Assembly: GCF_000633635.1 (NCBI RefSeq)
Contig: NZ_AYPQ01000003.1
Location: 215,694-279,693 of the forward strand
Direction: 5' to 3'
Length of the DNA stretch: 64,000 nucleotides
Source of the DNA: Enterococcus crotali
GTDB lineage: Bacteria > Bacillota > Bacilli > Lactobacillales > Enterococcaceae
The notes under the pieces are model-generated. The model was given only the letters and a program-made list of their open reading frames with translations, did no database searches and was not told the DNA's origin. Below are positions 45,415 to 56,893 of this stretch, piece after piece. Each line of letters begins with the position of its first letter. Position 1 is the stretch's first letter. The translations under genes and the position numbers were made by a program.

Positions 45415-47190
45415 TTAAGTTTGTTGAAACTGACTATTATACAACGATGCATACAATGAAGGTTTCGCCAATAACTCTTGGTGATTTCCTTTTTCCACGA
45501 TATCGCCATCTTTCATCACTAAAATCAAATCAGCATTTTCAATCGTAGATAAACGGTGCGCAATCACAAAGCTAGTTCGGTTATTTGTTACCTCATCCAT
45601 CGCTTTTTGAATGTGAGCTTCCGTTCTAGTATCCACGCTAGATGTAGCTTCGTCCAAAATAACAACAGGAGGATTAGCTAAAATGATTCTAGCAATCGTC
45701 AGTAATTGTTGCTGCCCTTGTGATAGTGAGCCATTTTCACTGGAAATAATTGAATCATAACCATTAGGCAACGTCCGAATAAAGTGATCACATTGGGCGA
45801 TTTTAGCAGCTTCGATGACTTCTTCTCGTGTCGCATCCATTCGTCCATACGCAATATTCTCCGCAATCGTTCCTTCAAACAGCCACGTGTTTTGTAAAAC
45901 CATTCCAAACATGGCACGTAGATTTGTTCTTGAAAGATCTGTGATATCCACGCCGTCAAAGGTGATTCGACCACCATTTAATTCGTAAAAACGCATTAGT
46001 AAGTTCACTAATGTTGTTTTACCAGCACCAGTTGGTCCAACGATGGCCACCATTTGTTTCGGTTTAACCGTGAAATCAACTTGTTTCATCAACATTTTTT
46101 CTTCTGTATAACCAAACTGAACCTTATCAAAAGCAATGGCACCAGCTGGCTGATCGATGATTTGTACGTTGGCTTTTTCTGGAACATCATCTTCGGCATC
46201 TAAAATCTCAAAAATCCGGTCAACCGCGGCTAATGCTGCTTGAATCGAGTTGATGACATAAGAAGCAGTAGAAATCGGTTCAGAGACTTGATTGATATAT
46301 TGCAGATAAGCTTGAAGCAATCCAATCGTGATTCCACCTTGTAAAACTAAGAACGCACCAATGATCGCACTGACGATAAAGGCCAATTGATTGATCAAAC
46401 GAATCGCTGGGTAAATGGCAAAGTTCATAAACTGAGCACTTAAAAATGCTTGGTAATGCTTTTGATTTGTTTGTGAAATAACATCTTTGGCATGAGCTTG
46501 TTGATTAAAGGTTTTCGTTACCAAATTACCTGATAGAAACTCTTCTGTTTTATTATTTAAAATCCCAAGTTCTGCCTGACTTGCTTCAGCTAATTTTTTG
46601 TTTTTGTTGGCAATTTTACCAGTTAAATAGGAACTTCCTGCAATCAGTAAAACAACGATCAAAGTTAATTTGACATCAATATAAAACAACATGATCCCAG
46701 CAAAGACGATCGTTGAGATCGAGGTGAAGAATTGGTTGATCCCAGTTAGAAAAACTTGTGACAGTTGATTTAAACTGGTTGTTGTCCGGCTTAAGATATC
46801 GCCTACTTGGTGTTGGTCGAAAAAGGCCATTGGTAATGACTTGAACTTTTTCGTGACTTCTTTTCTAACTCTTAATGTGATCCGTTCGCTTAAAGAAGCC
46901 ATCACGCGTTCTTGCGTGTAAGACATTAAACTACTGATGACTGAAAAAACGATCAAAATCAACACAGGTGTCAATAAAGCATCTTGCACCATCGGAAATG
47001 TGATCTGACCGACGCCATGAGTTTTGATCAGAGTCAGCAAATCATCGATGGCGATCCCCATGATGAAAGGCATAGCAATGACTAAGGCATTCCCAATCAA
47101 ACTACATAGAATCAAGCCGAAAAATATTGGACGTTCAGGTCGAATCAATTGAAAGAATCGTTTTAATGTTTGTTTGTTTAATTTTTCCAT
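45415..47190 (-). CDS. efrF: heterodimeric multidrug ABC exporter, second half (EfrF-like)
   Basis: 591 residues. A type IV exporter with six membrane helices (about 1-320) and a nucleotide-binding domain with Walker A GPTGAGKTT (about residue 380), signature LSQGQQQL, Walker B VVILDEATSSVD and H-loop AHRLST. It pairs with the upstream half-transporter. Its ATG overlaps that gene's stop (TGATG). With the divergent MerR regulator, the arrangement matches the chlorhexidine-linked chlR-efrEF locus of E. faecalis; that identity is inferred from layout. Confidence 0.85.
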   Translation of the reverse strand: MEKLNKQTLKRFFQLIRPERPIFFGLILCSLIGNALVIAMPFIMGIAIDDLLTLIKTHGVGQITFPMVQDALLTPVLILIVFSVISSLMSYTQERVMASLSERITLRVRKEVTKKFKSLPMAFFDQHQVGDILSRTTTSLNQLSQVFLTGINQFFTSISTIVFAGIMLFYIDVKLTLIVVLLIAGSSYLTGKIANKNKKLAEASQAELGILNNKTEEFLSGNLVTKTFNQQAHAKDVISQTNQKHYQAFLSAQFMNFAIYPAIRLINQLAFIVSAIIGAFLVLQGGITIGLLQAYLQYINQVSEPISTASYVINSIQAALAAVDRIFEILDAEDDVPEKANVQIIDQPAGAIAFDKVQFGYTEEKMLMKQVDFTVKPKQMVAIVGPTGAGKTTLVNLLMRFYELNGGRITFDGVDITDLSRTNLRAMFGMVLQNTWLFEGTIAENIAYGRMDATREEVIEAAKIAQCDHFIRTLPNGYDSIISSENGSLSQGQQQLLTIARIILANPPVVILDEATSSVDTRTEAHIQKAMDEVTNNRTSFVIAHRLSTIENADLILVMKDGDIVEKGNHQELLAKPSLYASLYNSQFQQT

Positions 47191-48932
47191 CAGACTAGCG
47201 CTCCTTCCGTGAGGATCCCTTGTGAGCGGGCAAACTCTTGGTATGTTTTATTATTTTGTAGCAGTTGGCTGTGAGTTCCTTGTCCAACGATTTTGCCTTC
47301 ATCTAGGACAATAATGTTATCTGCTTGTTGGATCGTGCTTAATCTTTGAGCAACGATCAGCAACGTTTTATCAGCCATTTCTTCTTTTAATGCGACTCTT
47401 AATGCGGCATCTGTTTGATAATCAAGGGCTGAAAAGCTATCGTCAAAGATATAAATATCCGCAGGTTTGATCAAGGCGCGAGCGATACACAACCGTTGTC
47501 TTTGTCCGCCTGAGAAGTTCGTTCCACCTTGGGCTACAAATGAATCATAACCATCTTCTAAAGTATCAAGATAAGAAGAAAGTTGAGAAATTTTAGCCGC
47601 TCGATCCATATCTATTTTTGTTGCTTCTGGATAGCCCATTAATAAATTACTCTTGATGGTTCCGCTAAATAGAAAGGCTTTTTGAGGAACATAACTGATT
47701 TTTGAACGTAGCTCTTCTTGTGTAACATTTCTGATGTCTATGCCATCGAATAAAATCGCTCCTTCAGAGACATCACTAAGTCGTAATAATAATTTAGCAA
47801 CGGTACTTTTACCAGATCCTGTTCCGCCAACGATCGCCGTTGTTTTTCCTTTTGGAATATTGAAATGGATGTTCTCTAAAACGGGTTCATCTGCTTGATC
47901 ATAGCTGAATGTTACATGATCTAACTCAATCAAAGCATCTTGCGGACTTGTTTCTTTAAGCAAAACAGGCTGGTCAGTATCAAGAATCTGGTCTTGTGTA
48001 TTCAAAATTTCTTCGATTCTTTTTACAGAAGCAAGTGATCTCGGCAACATAACTAAAACCATTGCGGCAATCATCAAGTAAGCAAGTGTTAATAAAGAGT
48101 ACTCAACGACTGCTGAAACCGTTCCGATTTGCAAAGTACCAAGCGCAACAAAGTTTCCGCCAAACCATAATATAGAAGAGAAAACCACACCCATTAACAG
48201 GAAAGCGACAGGTGTAATAAAAGCGAAAATACTGTTTACGCGGATCATGCCGTTTGCATAATCAGAAAATGTTTTATTTGTTCGTTCTTCTTCATACTCT
48301 TGATTGTTGAACGCTCGAATCATATTGATTCCAGTGAAAAATTCTCGCAAGGTCACAATAATTTTATCCATTTTTGGTTGGATCAATAGTGAAAGAGGTG
48401 TTCCTTTTTTCATCAAAATATAGACGATCAATCCGAAAGCAACGATGGCAATCAGTGGAACTAAAGCCAACGTTGCGGAATAAGTGAATGTCATATAAAG
48501 TGAGAAGACTGCAATGATCGGTGCAGGTAAAATCAGTTGTAAAAACAACACAATCATTTGTTGAATGTTATCAACATCATTGGTCATTCGCGTTAGCAGG
48601 GAGCCTGTCCCAAAGTTATCTGCATCTTTAATAGAAAATGTTTGTAGTTTGTCAAAGAACATTTTTCGTGTTTCTAAACCGAATTTAGCGGCTACTTTAG
48701 CAGAAAGATAACTTCCGGCAATTGCTGAGAGCGCACCAAATAAAGCCATTGCGAGCATTTTAAGCCCAATCATTTTGATGGATTGTTCATCACCGCTTGC
48801 AATCCCCACATCGATCAATTGCGCTACGAGTAACGGGACACCAAGTGTTCCGATAATTTGTAAACATAAACAAAGAACTGTCGCTAAAATAAGTGTCAGA
48901 TTCTTTTTAATGAAAAATTGAATAATTTTCAT
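47190..48932 (-). CDS. efrE: heterodimeric multidrug ABC exporter, first half (EfrE-like)
   Basis: 580 residues. Membrane domain about 1-310 and nucleotide-binding domain with Walker A GGTGSGKST (about residue 365), signature FSGGQRQRLCIARAL and D-loop SALD. The residue after Walker B is Asp rather than Glu (YIFDDSFSALD), which marks the degenerate catalytic site usual in one half of heterodimeric exporters. The promoter has a 19-bp spacer and is probably activated by the MerR protein encoded divergently. Confidence 0.87.
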   Translation of the reverse strand: MKIIQFFIKKNLTLILATVLCLCLQIIGTLGVPLLVAQLIDVGIASGDEQSIKMIGLKMLAMALFGALSAIAGSYLSAKVAAKFGLETRKMFFDKLQTFSIKDADNFGTGSLLTRMTNDVDNIQQMIVLFLQLILPAPIIAVFSLYMTFTYSATLALVPLIAIVAFGLIVYILMKKGTPLSLLIQPKMDKIIVTLREFFTGINMIRAFNNQEYEEERTNKTFSDYANGMIRVNSIFAFITPVAFLLMGVVFSSILWFGGNFVALGTLQIGTVSAVVEYSLLTLAYLMIAAMVLVMLPRSLASVKRIEEILNTQDQILDTDQPVLLKETSPQDALIELDHVTFSYDQADEPVLENIHFNIPKGKTTAIVGGTGSGKSTVAKLLLRLSDVSEGAILFDGIDIRNVTQEELRSKISYVPQKAFLFSGTIKSNLLMGYPEATKIDMDRAAKISQLSSYLDTLEDGYDSFVAQGGTNFSGGQRQRLCIARALIKPADIYIFDDSFSALDYQTDAALRVALKEEMADKTLLIVAQRLSTIQQADNIIVLDEGKIVGQGTHSQLLQNNKTYQEFARSQGILTEGALV

Positions 48933-48963
48933 CTAAATTCCTCCTTTTCAAGACTCAAAGGGA

Positions 48964-48994
48964 ATTCTACACCTTCAAGTTACTTGAATGTCAA
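48964..48994 (-). promoter_or_regulatory. MerR-type promoter of the ABC exporter
   Basis: Minus-strand TTGACA (48989-48994) and TAGAAT (48964-48969) are separated by 19 bp, too long for free RNA polymerase and typical of MerR-activated promoters. The spacer holds the perfect palindrome TTCAAGTAACTTGAA, a good binding site for the adjacent MerR protein. Confidence 0.8.
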
Positions 48995-49030
48995 CGTTTT
49001 TTGTTTATAATTAAAATCAGAGGTGAGAGG

Positions 49031-49798
49031 ATGGAAAAAGAGAAGTTATTAACTGTAGGGCAAGTGGCTGAAATCATGAAATTACCCAAGTCTAAGATTC
49101 GTTATTGGGACGATATGAATCTACTGACATCCTCAAGAAATAGACATAATGGTTATCGGATGTTCGATATGGAGGATATTTTGACGATCAGTGATATTGA
49201 TTTTTACCGTAGGCTAGATATTCCCATCAATAAAATGACGAACCTTTATCGAAAATCACCAGAGGAATTATGGAGTATATTAGATGAAACAGAAACACGA
49301 GTGGCCGCAGAATTAACTGAACTTGAGAAAAAACAGCAAGGGATCAAACATAGAAAAGACCAATTATTGAGTTTGATCAAGTTGAAAGAAAAAGAATTTA
49401 TTGACGAGCCGTTAGATGTAGAACGAATTATTCCAATTGATTTAAAAGATCCAAATGAATTACAAACTTACATTGATAACCCTTCAAGTTTAGTTGTCTA
49501 TATCGAGAATGATCATGAAGATGAAATTATCTACGGATTTGCAGTAACAACGAAAGAATTTATGGAAGAAGAAACGATTTGGCAACAACCCGAGCAGCCA
49601 AAATATGCTTATAAACAATTTTTACTTACAATTAAGTCAGATGATCCGTTGGAAAACAATTTCCAAGTAATGAAGGAGAAATTGGAGCAAGAAGGCTATC
49701 GGACTGGAACGATGGTTGGGCGCTATATCATGACCGCAGAAGAGCAAGACGGATTTTATAGAGATTATTATAAAGCATGGATTGAAGTGGCTAAGTAA
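49031..49798 (+). CDS. MerR family regulator of the ABC exporter (ChlR-like)
   Basis: 255 residues. An N-terminal MerR DNA-binding domain (about 1-75: TVGQVAEIMKLPKSKIRYWD, HNGYRMFDMEDILTISDIDFY in two parts) is followed by a coiled-coil dimer helix (about 85-120) and a roughly 120-residue ligand domain. It probably binds the palindrome in the 19-bp spacer of the exporter promoter and twists it for activation when a drug is bound. Start ATG 49031 after GAGGTG; an ATG at 49001 lacks a site. Confidence 0.85.
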   Translation: MEKEKLLTVGQVAEIMKLPKSKIRYWDDMNLLTSSRNRHNGYRMFDMEDILTISDIDFYRRLDIPINKMTNLYRKSPEELWSILDETETRVAAELTELEKKQQGIKHRKDQLLSLIKLKEKEFIDEPLDVERIIPIDLKDPNELQTYIDNPSSLVVYIENDHEDEIIYGFAVTTKEFMEEETIWQQPEQPKYAYKQFLLTIKSDDPLENNFQVMKEKLEQEGYRTGTMVGRYIMTAEEQDGFYRDYYKAWIEVAK

Positions 49799-49872
49799 TC
49801 ATTGGGCAAAAAAATCGTAATCTTGATAAGAAGGTGCTATGATTTAGCCAACTACAAAAGGGTGATCAGTTT

Positions 49873-50205
49873 ATGAAAAAATTACAAACAATTCAAGAGG
49901 TTATAACCTTTATCAATGAAAATCATCTTGCTTTCTTGTATGTCTCGCAAGAAGATTGTTCGGTGTGTCATGCGCTTAGACCTAAATTAGTCGAGCTATT
50001 AAAAAATTATCCTAAAGTTGAACTAAGAGAAGTGGAAGCAGATCAAGTCAAAGCAATTTCAGCCGAATATTTGATTTTTTCAGCCCCGACCCTACTTTTT
50101 TTCGTCAATGGAAAAGAGTATCTTCGGGAAGGAAAGTTTGTTCAGTTTAAAAAATTAGCCGACTCAATCGCGCAAATTTATTCATTTGAAGTAGATAAAG
50201 TATAA
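49873..50205 (+). CDS. thioredoxin-like protein
   Basis: 110 residues, thioredoxin fold, with a redox-type CSVC motif (EDCSVCHALRP, about residue 31) and the cis-Pro region SAPTLLFFVNGKE (about residue 62). It is likely a small cytosolic disulfide exchange protein. The CxxC residues differ from CGPC, so partner specificity is unclear. Start ATG 49873 after AGGGTGA. Stand-alone gene. Confidence 0.85.
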   Translation: MKKLQTIQEVITFINENHLAFLYVSQEDCSVCHALRPKLVELLKNYPKVELREVEADQVKAISAEYLIFSAPTLLFFVNGKEYLREGKFVQFKKLADSIAQIYSFEVDKV

Positions 50206-50275
50206 TTTAAAATCAGTAAATCCAGGGGTTTTGGTAATGTGTAAGGGTGTTTGTTGTCAAAATGTAAGCGTACTA

Positions 50276-50304
50276 TTGACAAAGGAAATCAGACGTTGTA
50301 TACT
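50276..50304 (+). promoter_or_regulatory. promoter of beta-glucoside cassette 1
   Basis: TTGACA (50276-50281), 17 bp, TATACT (50299-50304). Start near 50311, just before the antiterminator target. Confidence 0.8.
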
Positions 50305-50313
50305 TTGGTCAAC

Positions 50314-50395
50314 GGATCGTTACTGGTTAAGCAGGCGTGACCTCTCACATTACTTTTTTTGGTGATGTTTGATATGGTCAGGTCTTTTTTCGTTT
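50314..50395 (+). promoter_or_regulatory. RAT site and terminator, cassette 1, upstream of bglG
   Basis: A 29-nt ribonucleic antiterminator (50314-50342, GGATCGTTACTGG start, GCAGGCGTGACC end) overlaps the left arm of a terminator ending in a T tract at about 50393. BglG-type protein binding stops terminator formation. Confidence 0.85.
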
Positions 50396-50423
50396 TTCAA
50401 GTCAAGAACAGGAGATAATTTCA

Positions 50424-51260
50424 ATGAAAGTACTGAAAGTTTTTAATAATAATGTTTCTTTGGTTTTAAATGATGACAATATCGAAGAAATCATTATGGG
50501 CAAAGGTGTCGGCTTTAACAAGCGTGAAGGCGATGTGATCGATTCAGCCCTGATTGAAAAAAGATTTGTTCTTGAAGGTAATAATTCCGTTAACAATTTA
50601 GATAATCTGCTTGCACGAATCGATATTGAAGATATTGAACTGGCCAGTGATATTATTCAATTAGGCGAAGCAGAATTAGAACAATCGATCGATGACTCCA
50701 TTTTGCTGACATTATCCGATCATATCGGGTTTGTTTTAAATCGAGCTGCAGAAGGATTACAAATGCGCTCACCGCTAGAATGGGACATCAAACAAATCTA
50801 CACAAAAGAATATGCATTTGCGTTGAAAGCCGTTCAAATGATGCGGGAGAAAACAGGCATTGATATTCCAGATCAAGAAGCAGCTTTTATAACCCTTCAT
50901 TTTGTAAATGCCTATAATTCTGCTAGCAATATGAACGAAACGATGCTGACAACGAAAATTATCCAAAGTATTATTGACATTATTAAGTATCATTATGGAA
51001 GAGAATACGATGAAACGTCCTATGATTTTACTCGTTTCATTACTCACATTCGTTACTTTGTCAAAAGACAGCTAGACAAAGAAGTTTCATCAAATGAGGA
51101 TTCATCTTTGATCAATCTGATCGCTGTCAAATATGAACAAGATTATCAGTGTGCAGTCAAAATCAAAACATTTTTGGAACAACAATATGATTGGACGATT
51201 TCAAATGATGAATTGATGTACTTAACACTTCACTTAAATCGCTTATCAAGCAATCAATAG
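50424..51260 (+). CDS. licT: BglG/LicT family transcription antiterminator
   Basis: 278 residues. An N-terminal RNA-binding CAT domain (about 1-57, VFNNNVSLVLND) and two PTS regulation domains (PRD1 about 65-165, PRD2 about 170-278) with conserved histidines in LSDHIGF, TLHFVNAY, FITHIRYF and LTLHLNRL. Phosphorylation of these by HPr and the PTS enzyme sets activity. Active protein binds the RAT sites at 50314 and 51260, allowing read-through into itself and the PTS gene. Start ATG after CAGGAG. Confidence 0.93.
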   Translation: MKVLKVFNNNVSLVLNDDNIEEIIMGKGVGFNKREGDVIDSALIEKRFVLEGNNSVNNLDNLLARIDIEDIELASDIIQLGEAELEQSIDDSILLTLSDHIGFVLNRAAEGLQMRSPLEWDIKQIYTKEYAFALKAVQMMREKTGIDIPDQEAAFITLHFVNAYNSASNMNETMLTTKIIQSIIDIIKYHYGREYDETSYDFTRFITHIRYFVKRQLDKEVSSNEDSSLINLIAVKYEQDYQCAVKIKTFLEQQYDWTISNDELMYLTLHLNRLSSNQ

Positions 51261-51338
51261 GATCGTTACTGGTTAAGCAGGCGTGACCTAAGAAAAACAC
51301 TTAGTGTATAAGTGTTTCTTCTTGGGTCATTTTTTTCT
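51260..51338 (+). promoter_or_regulatory. RAT site and terminator, cassette 1, upstream of the PTS gene
   Basis: A RAT sequence identical to the first copy over 29 nt starts at 51260 (last base of the bglG stop). It overlaps a terminator GACCTAAGAAA...TTCTTGGGTC with a T tract to about 51337. It gives a second checkpoint inside the operon. Confidence 0.85.
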
Positions 51339-51394
51339 TCTGTTTCCACCGTTTATCATCAATAAAAAATGAATCAAAGAGAGGGATTATCATC

Positions 51395-54708
<3,314 letters not shown>

Positions 54709-54722
54709 GCAATTGTATAAAA

Positions 54723-54772
54723 AGTTCTCTCACTGTATTTTAGTAAATTAAAAACAGTGAGAGCTTTTTTGC
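54723..54772 (+). terminator. terminator of beta-glucoside cassette 1
   Basis: CTCTCACTGT pairs with ACAGTGAGAG and is followed by a T run. Confidence 0.8.
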
Positions 54773-54822
54773 GTAAAAAAGCATAAAATAGAATGGAATG
54801 CTATAGAATGGGGAACGAATAA

Positions 54823-56163
54823 ATGAGAAAAAAGATTGGCTTGGCTTTACTGAGTATATTCATTGTGTTAGCTGCGGTCATTTATTCTGGACGGAATAAA
54901 GAGCAGAAAGAAGAAACCTTATTTAAAAAAGAAGCACTTGAGTTTTGGGTGATCAGTGATCCTCATTACATTGATAAAAGCTTAACTGATTCGGGAACTG
55001 CTTATAAAAAAATTAAACAAACAGCTGCTGGAAAAGAACTAGATTACCAAGAAGAAAGTTGGCAGGCGTTGATTGATAAAGCACTAGAGGAAAAACCAGA
55101 TATGTTGATCATCACAGGGGATTTAACATTAAACGGAGAAAAAGCCAGCGCCGAAAAACTAGCTGGATTACTTAAAAGATTAACCGAAAAAGGAATCAAA
55201 ACCTTTGTGATCCCGGGGAACCATGATATCAACGATGGCTGGGCTAGAAAATTTGTTGGGGATAAACAAGAGCAAACAGAAGCAATTTCAATTGCTGACT
55301 TTAAAAAAATATTTGCTGATAATGGGTATCAAAATGCAACAACGTATGATAAAAACTCATTAAGTTATTTGGTAGCTGTGAACGAACAATATAATTTTCT
55401 TTTTCTTGATTCCAATATCTATCCAGAAGATAATCAGCCCAAAACAAGACCTAACACAGGAGGAACGATTCGCAGGAAAACCATGAAATGGGTTGAAAAA
55501 CAGCTAGATGAGGGAAAACAGGCAAAGAAAAAGACGCTTGTTTTTATGCACCATAACATTTATGCTCACAACAAATTATTGTCTAGCGGCTTTGTGCTTA
55601 ATAATGCAAAGGCAGTTAAGCAACTTTTGGCGCAGTATCAAGTACCAGTAGTGTTTTCAGGGCATATTCATGCGCAAGATATTATGACAGAGACGGTAAA
55701 TGATGAACAATTGACTGAAATTGTGTCGGGGTCTTTTTCTATCACACCGCAAGGCTATGGCGTAGTCAACTTGAAGGGGAATTCATTCAATTACCAAAGA
55801 AAAGAAAATGATGTAGCAAGTTGGGCTAAAGAAAAGAACATCACAACGCCTCAGATCAGAAATTACCAAGAATACCTCAAAGAAGTTTTCGTTGAAGATG
55901 GCAAACGCTTAGCATATGCTCAATTGATCGATAGTGGTATGACTGATGAGAAACAGATGGATACAGCAGCTGATTTTGTTGGGGAAATGAACGTTCGCTT
56001 TTTTTCTGGTAATGATTACAGTACAGATGAAGAAGTCAAAAAAATCCAGAAAGAATCTGGTTACCGTATTATTGCAGAGAATAGTAAATTTTTGAAAGAC
56101 TATATTGATTCGATCATCCAAGATAGAAATGAAGAGGATAATTCCTTAGCTAAAGAATTTTGA
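54823..56163 (+). CDS. membrane-anchored or secreted metallophosphoesterase
   Basis: 446 residues. An N-terminal hydrophobic segment (about 6-24) gives export or anchoring. The calcineurin-like domain has all five blocks: ISDPHYID, ITGDLTLNG, IPGNHDIND, MHHNIYAH and SGHIHAQD (about residues 50-290). The C-terminal 150 residues are extra. Substrates could be cyclic dinucleotides or nucleotides, but none can be read from the sequence. Start ATG 54823 after GGGGAA. Single-gene unit. Confidence 0.85.
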   Translation: MRKKIGLALLSIFIVLAAVIYSGRNKEQKEETLFKKEALEFWVISDPHYIDKSLTDSGTAYKKIKQTAAGKELDYQEESWQALIDKALEEKPDMLIITGDLTLNGEKASAEKLAGLLKRLTEKGIKTFVIPGNHDINDGWARKFVGDKQEQTEAISIADFKKIFADNGYQNATTYDKNSLSYLVAVNEQYNFLFLDSNIYPEDNQPKTRPNTGGTIRRKTMKWVEKQLDEGKQAKKKTLVFMHHNIYAHNKLLSSGFVLNNAKAVKQLLAQYQVPVVFSGHIHAQDIMTETVNDEQLTEIVSGSFSITPQGYGVVNLKGNSFNYQRKENDVASWAKEKNITTPQIRNYQEYLKEVFVEDGKRLAYAQLIDSGMTDEKQMDTAADFVGEMNVRFFSGNDYSTDEEVKKIQKESGYRIIAENSKFLKDYIDSIIQDRNEEDNSLAKEF

Positions 56164-56180
56164 GTGATAATAGAAAGCGA

Positions 56181-56356
56181 GTCCGGGACAAAACTAAAAA
56201 TCAGTTTTGTTTCGGGCTCTAAATCCGAATAAACGGTGGGATCAGAAGCAACCCCTTCGGAAATAAGCTGAGATTCACAAAAATTTGAAGAGCAATTTTC
56301 GTGAATCTCTTCTTATTTCTCGGGGTTAAACACTTCTGACCCAACCTCTTTTTTCA
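56181..56356. repeat. intergenic repeat, copy C
   Basis: GGGACAAAACT/AGTTTTGT hairpin, AAATCCGAATAAACGG and GGATCAGAAG...CTTCTGACCC (as in copy A at 12790), with an inserted inner segment that itself forms a long hairpin (AGATTCACAAAAATT/AATTTTCGTGAATCT). The inner part CCTTCGGAAATAAGCTG is shared with copy B. Confidence 0.65.
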
Positions 56357-56459
56357 TTGATAGCTTTTAGTTATCATACCTGTGAATAAACTATTATCAG
56401 TATGCTGCATTATCGTGGTACCATAAAGAAAACGCTACAAAAGCAAAGGAGTAAATAAA

Positions 56460-56837
56460 ATGGAATTGATTTCAAGTGAAAAGGGATTTGAATTGGTCCA
56501 CCAAAGTGGTAACTGGATATTAAAAAAAGAGCTTGGCTTTTCCCCAGTTGAAATGTTAGTGGCATCGATCGGAGCTTGTGGTGCTTATGTTTATGAAAAA
56601 ATCCTGACGAATTCCCATATCGATTTTACTATTGATAAAGTAGAGATCGCATATGAAAGAGCAGAAGAGAAACAAGCAAAACCGTTAAGTCGTGTTCTAA
56701 TTACGTTTGCTATTCATGTTTCGCAAGAAGATCAAGGGAAAGCTGAACGGGCGCTGAAGCTGATAGGGAAAAATTGTCCAGTCATGCAGTCATTGGATCC
56801 AGAGATAGCGGTTATTGAAAAGGTTATCTTTCTATAA
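56460..56837 (+). CDS. OsmC family protein
   Basis: 125 residues with the OsmC fold: SPVEMLVASIGACGAYVYEKIL around the first cysteine (about residue 40) and GKNCPVMQSL with the second (about residue 103). OsmC/Ohr proteins reduce organic hydroperoxides with a cysteine pair. This belongs to the shorter YhfA-like branch, whose role is less clear. Start ATG 56460 after AAAGGAG; the oppA-like gene begins 56 nt later. Confidence 0.85.
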   Translation: MELISSEKGFELVHQSGNWILKKELGFSPVEMLVASIGACGAYVYEKILTNSHIDFTIDKVEIAYERAEEKQAKPLSRVLITFAIHVSQEDQGKAERALKLIGKNCPVMQSLDPEIAVIEKVIFL

Positions 56838-56893
56838 CCGATCAAACATAACAGAAGAGAATCGTTCAATTGTTAACCACAGGGAGGCATAAA

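Noticed and set aside
50262-50275. Possible catabolite-responsive cre site TGTAAGCG before cassette 1
   Set aside because: Only the left half matches; the right half deviates at key positions.
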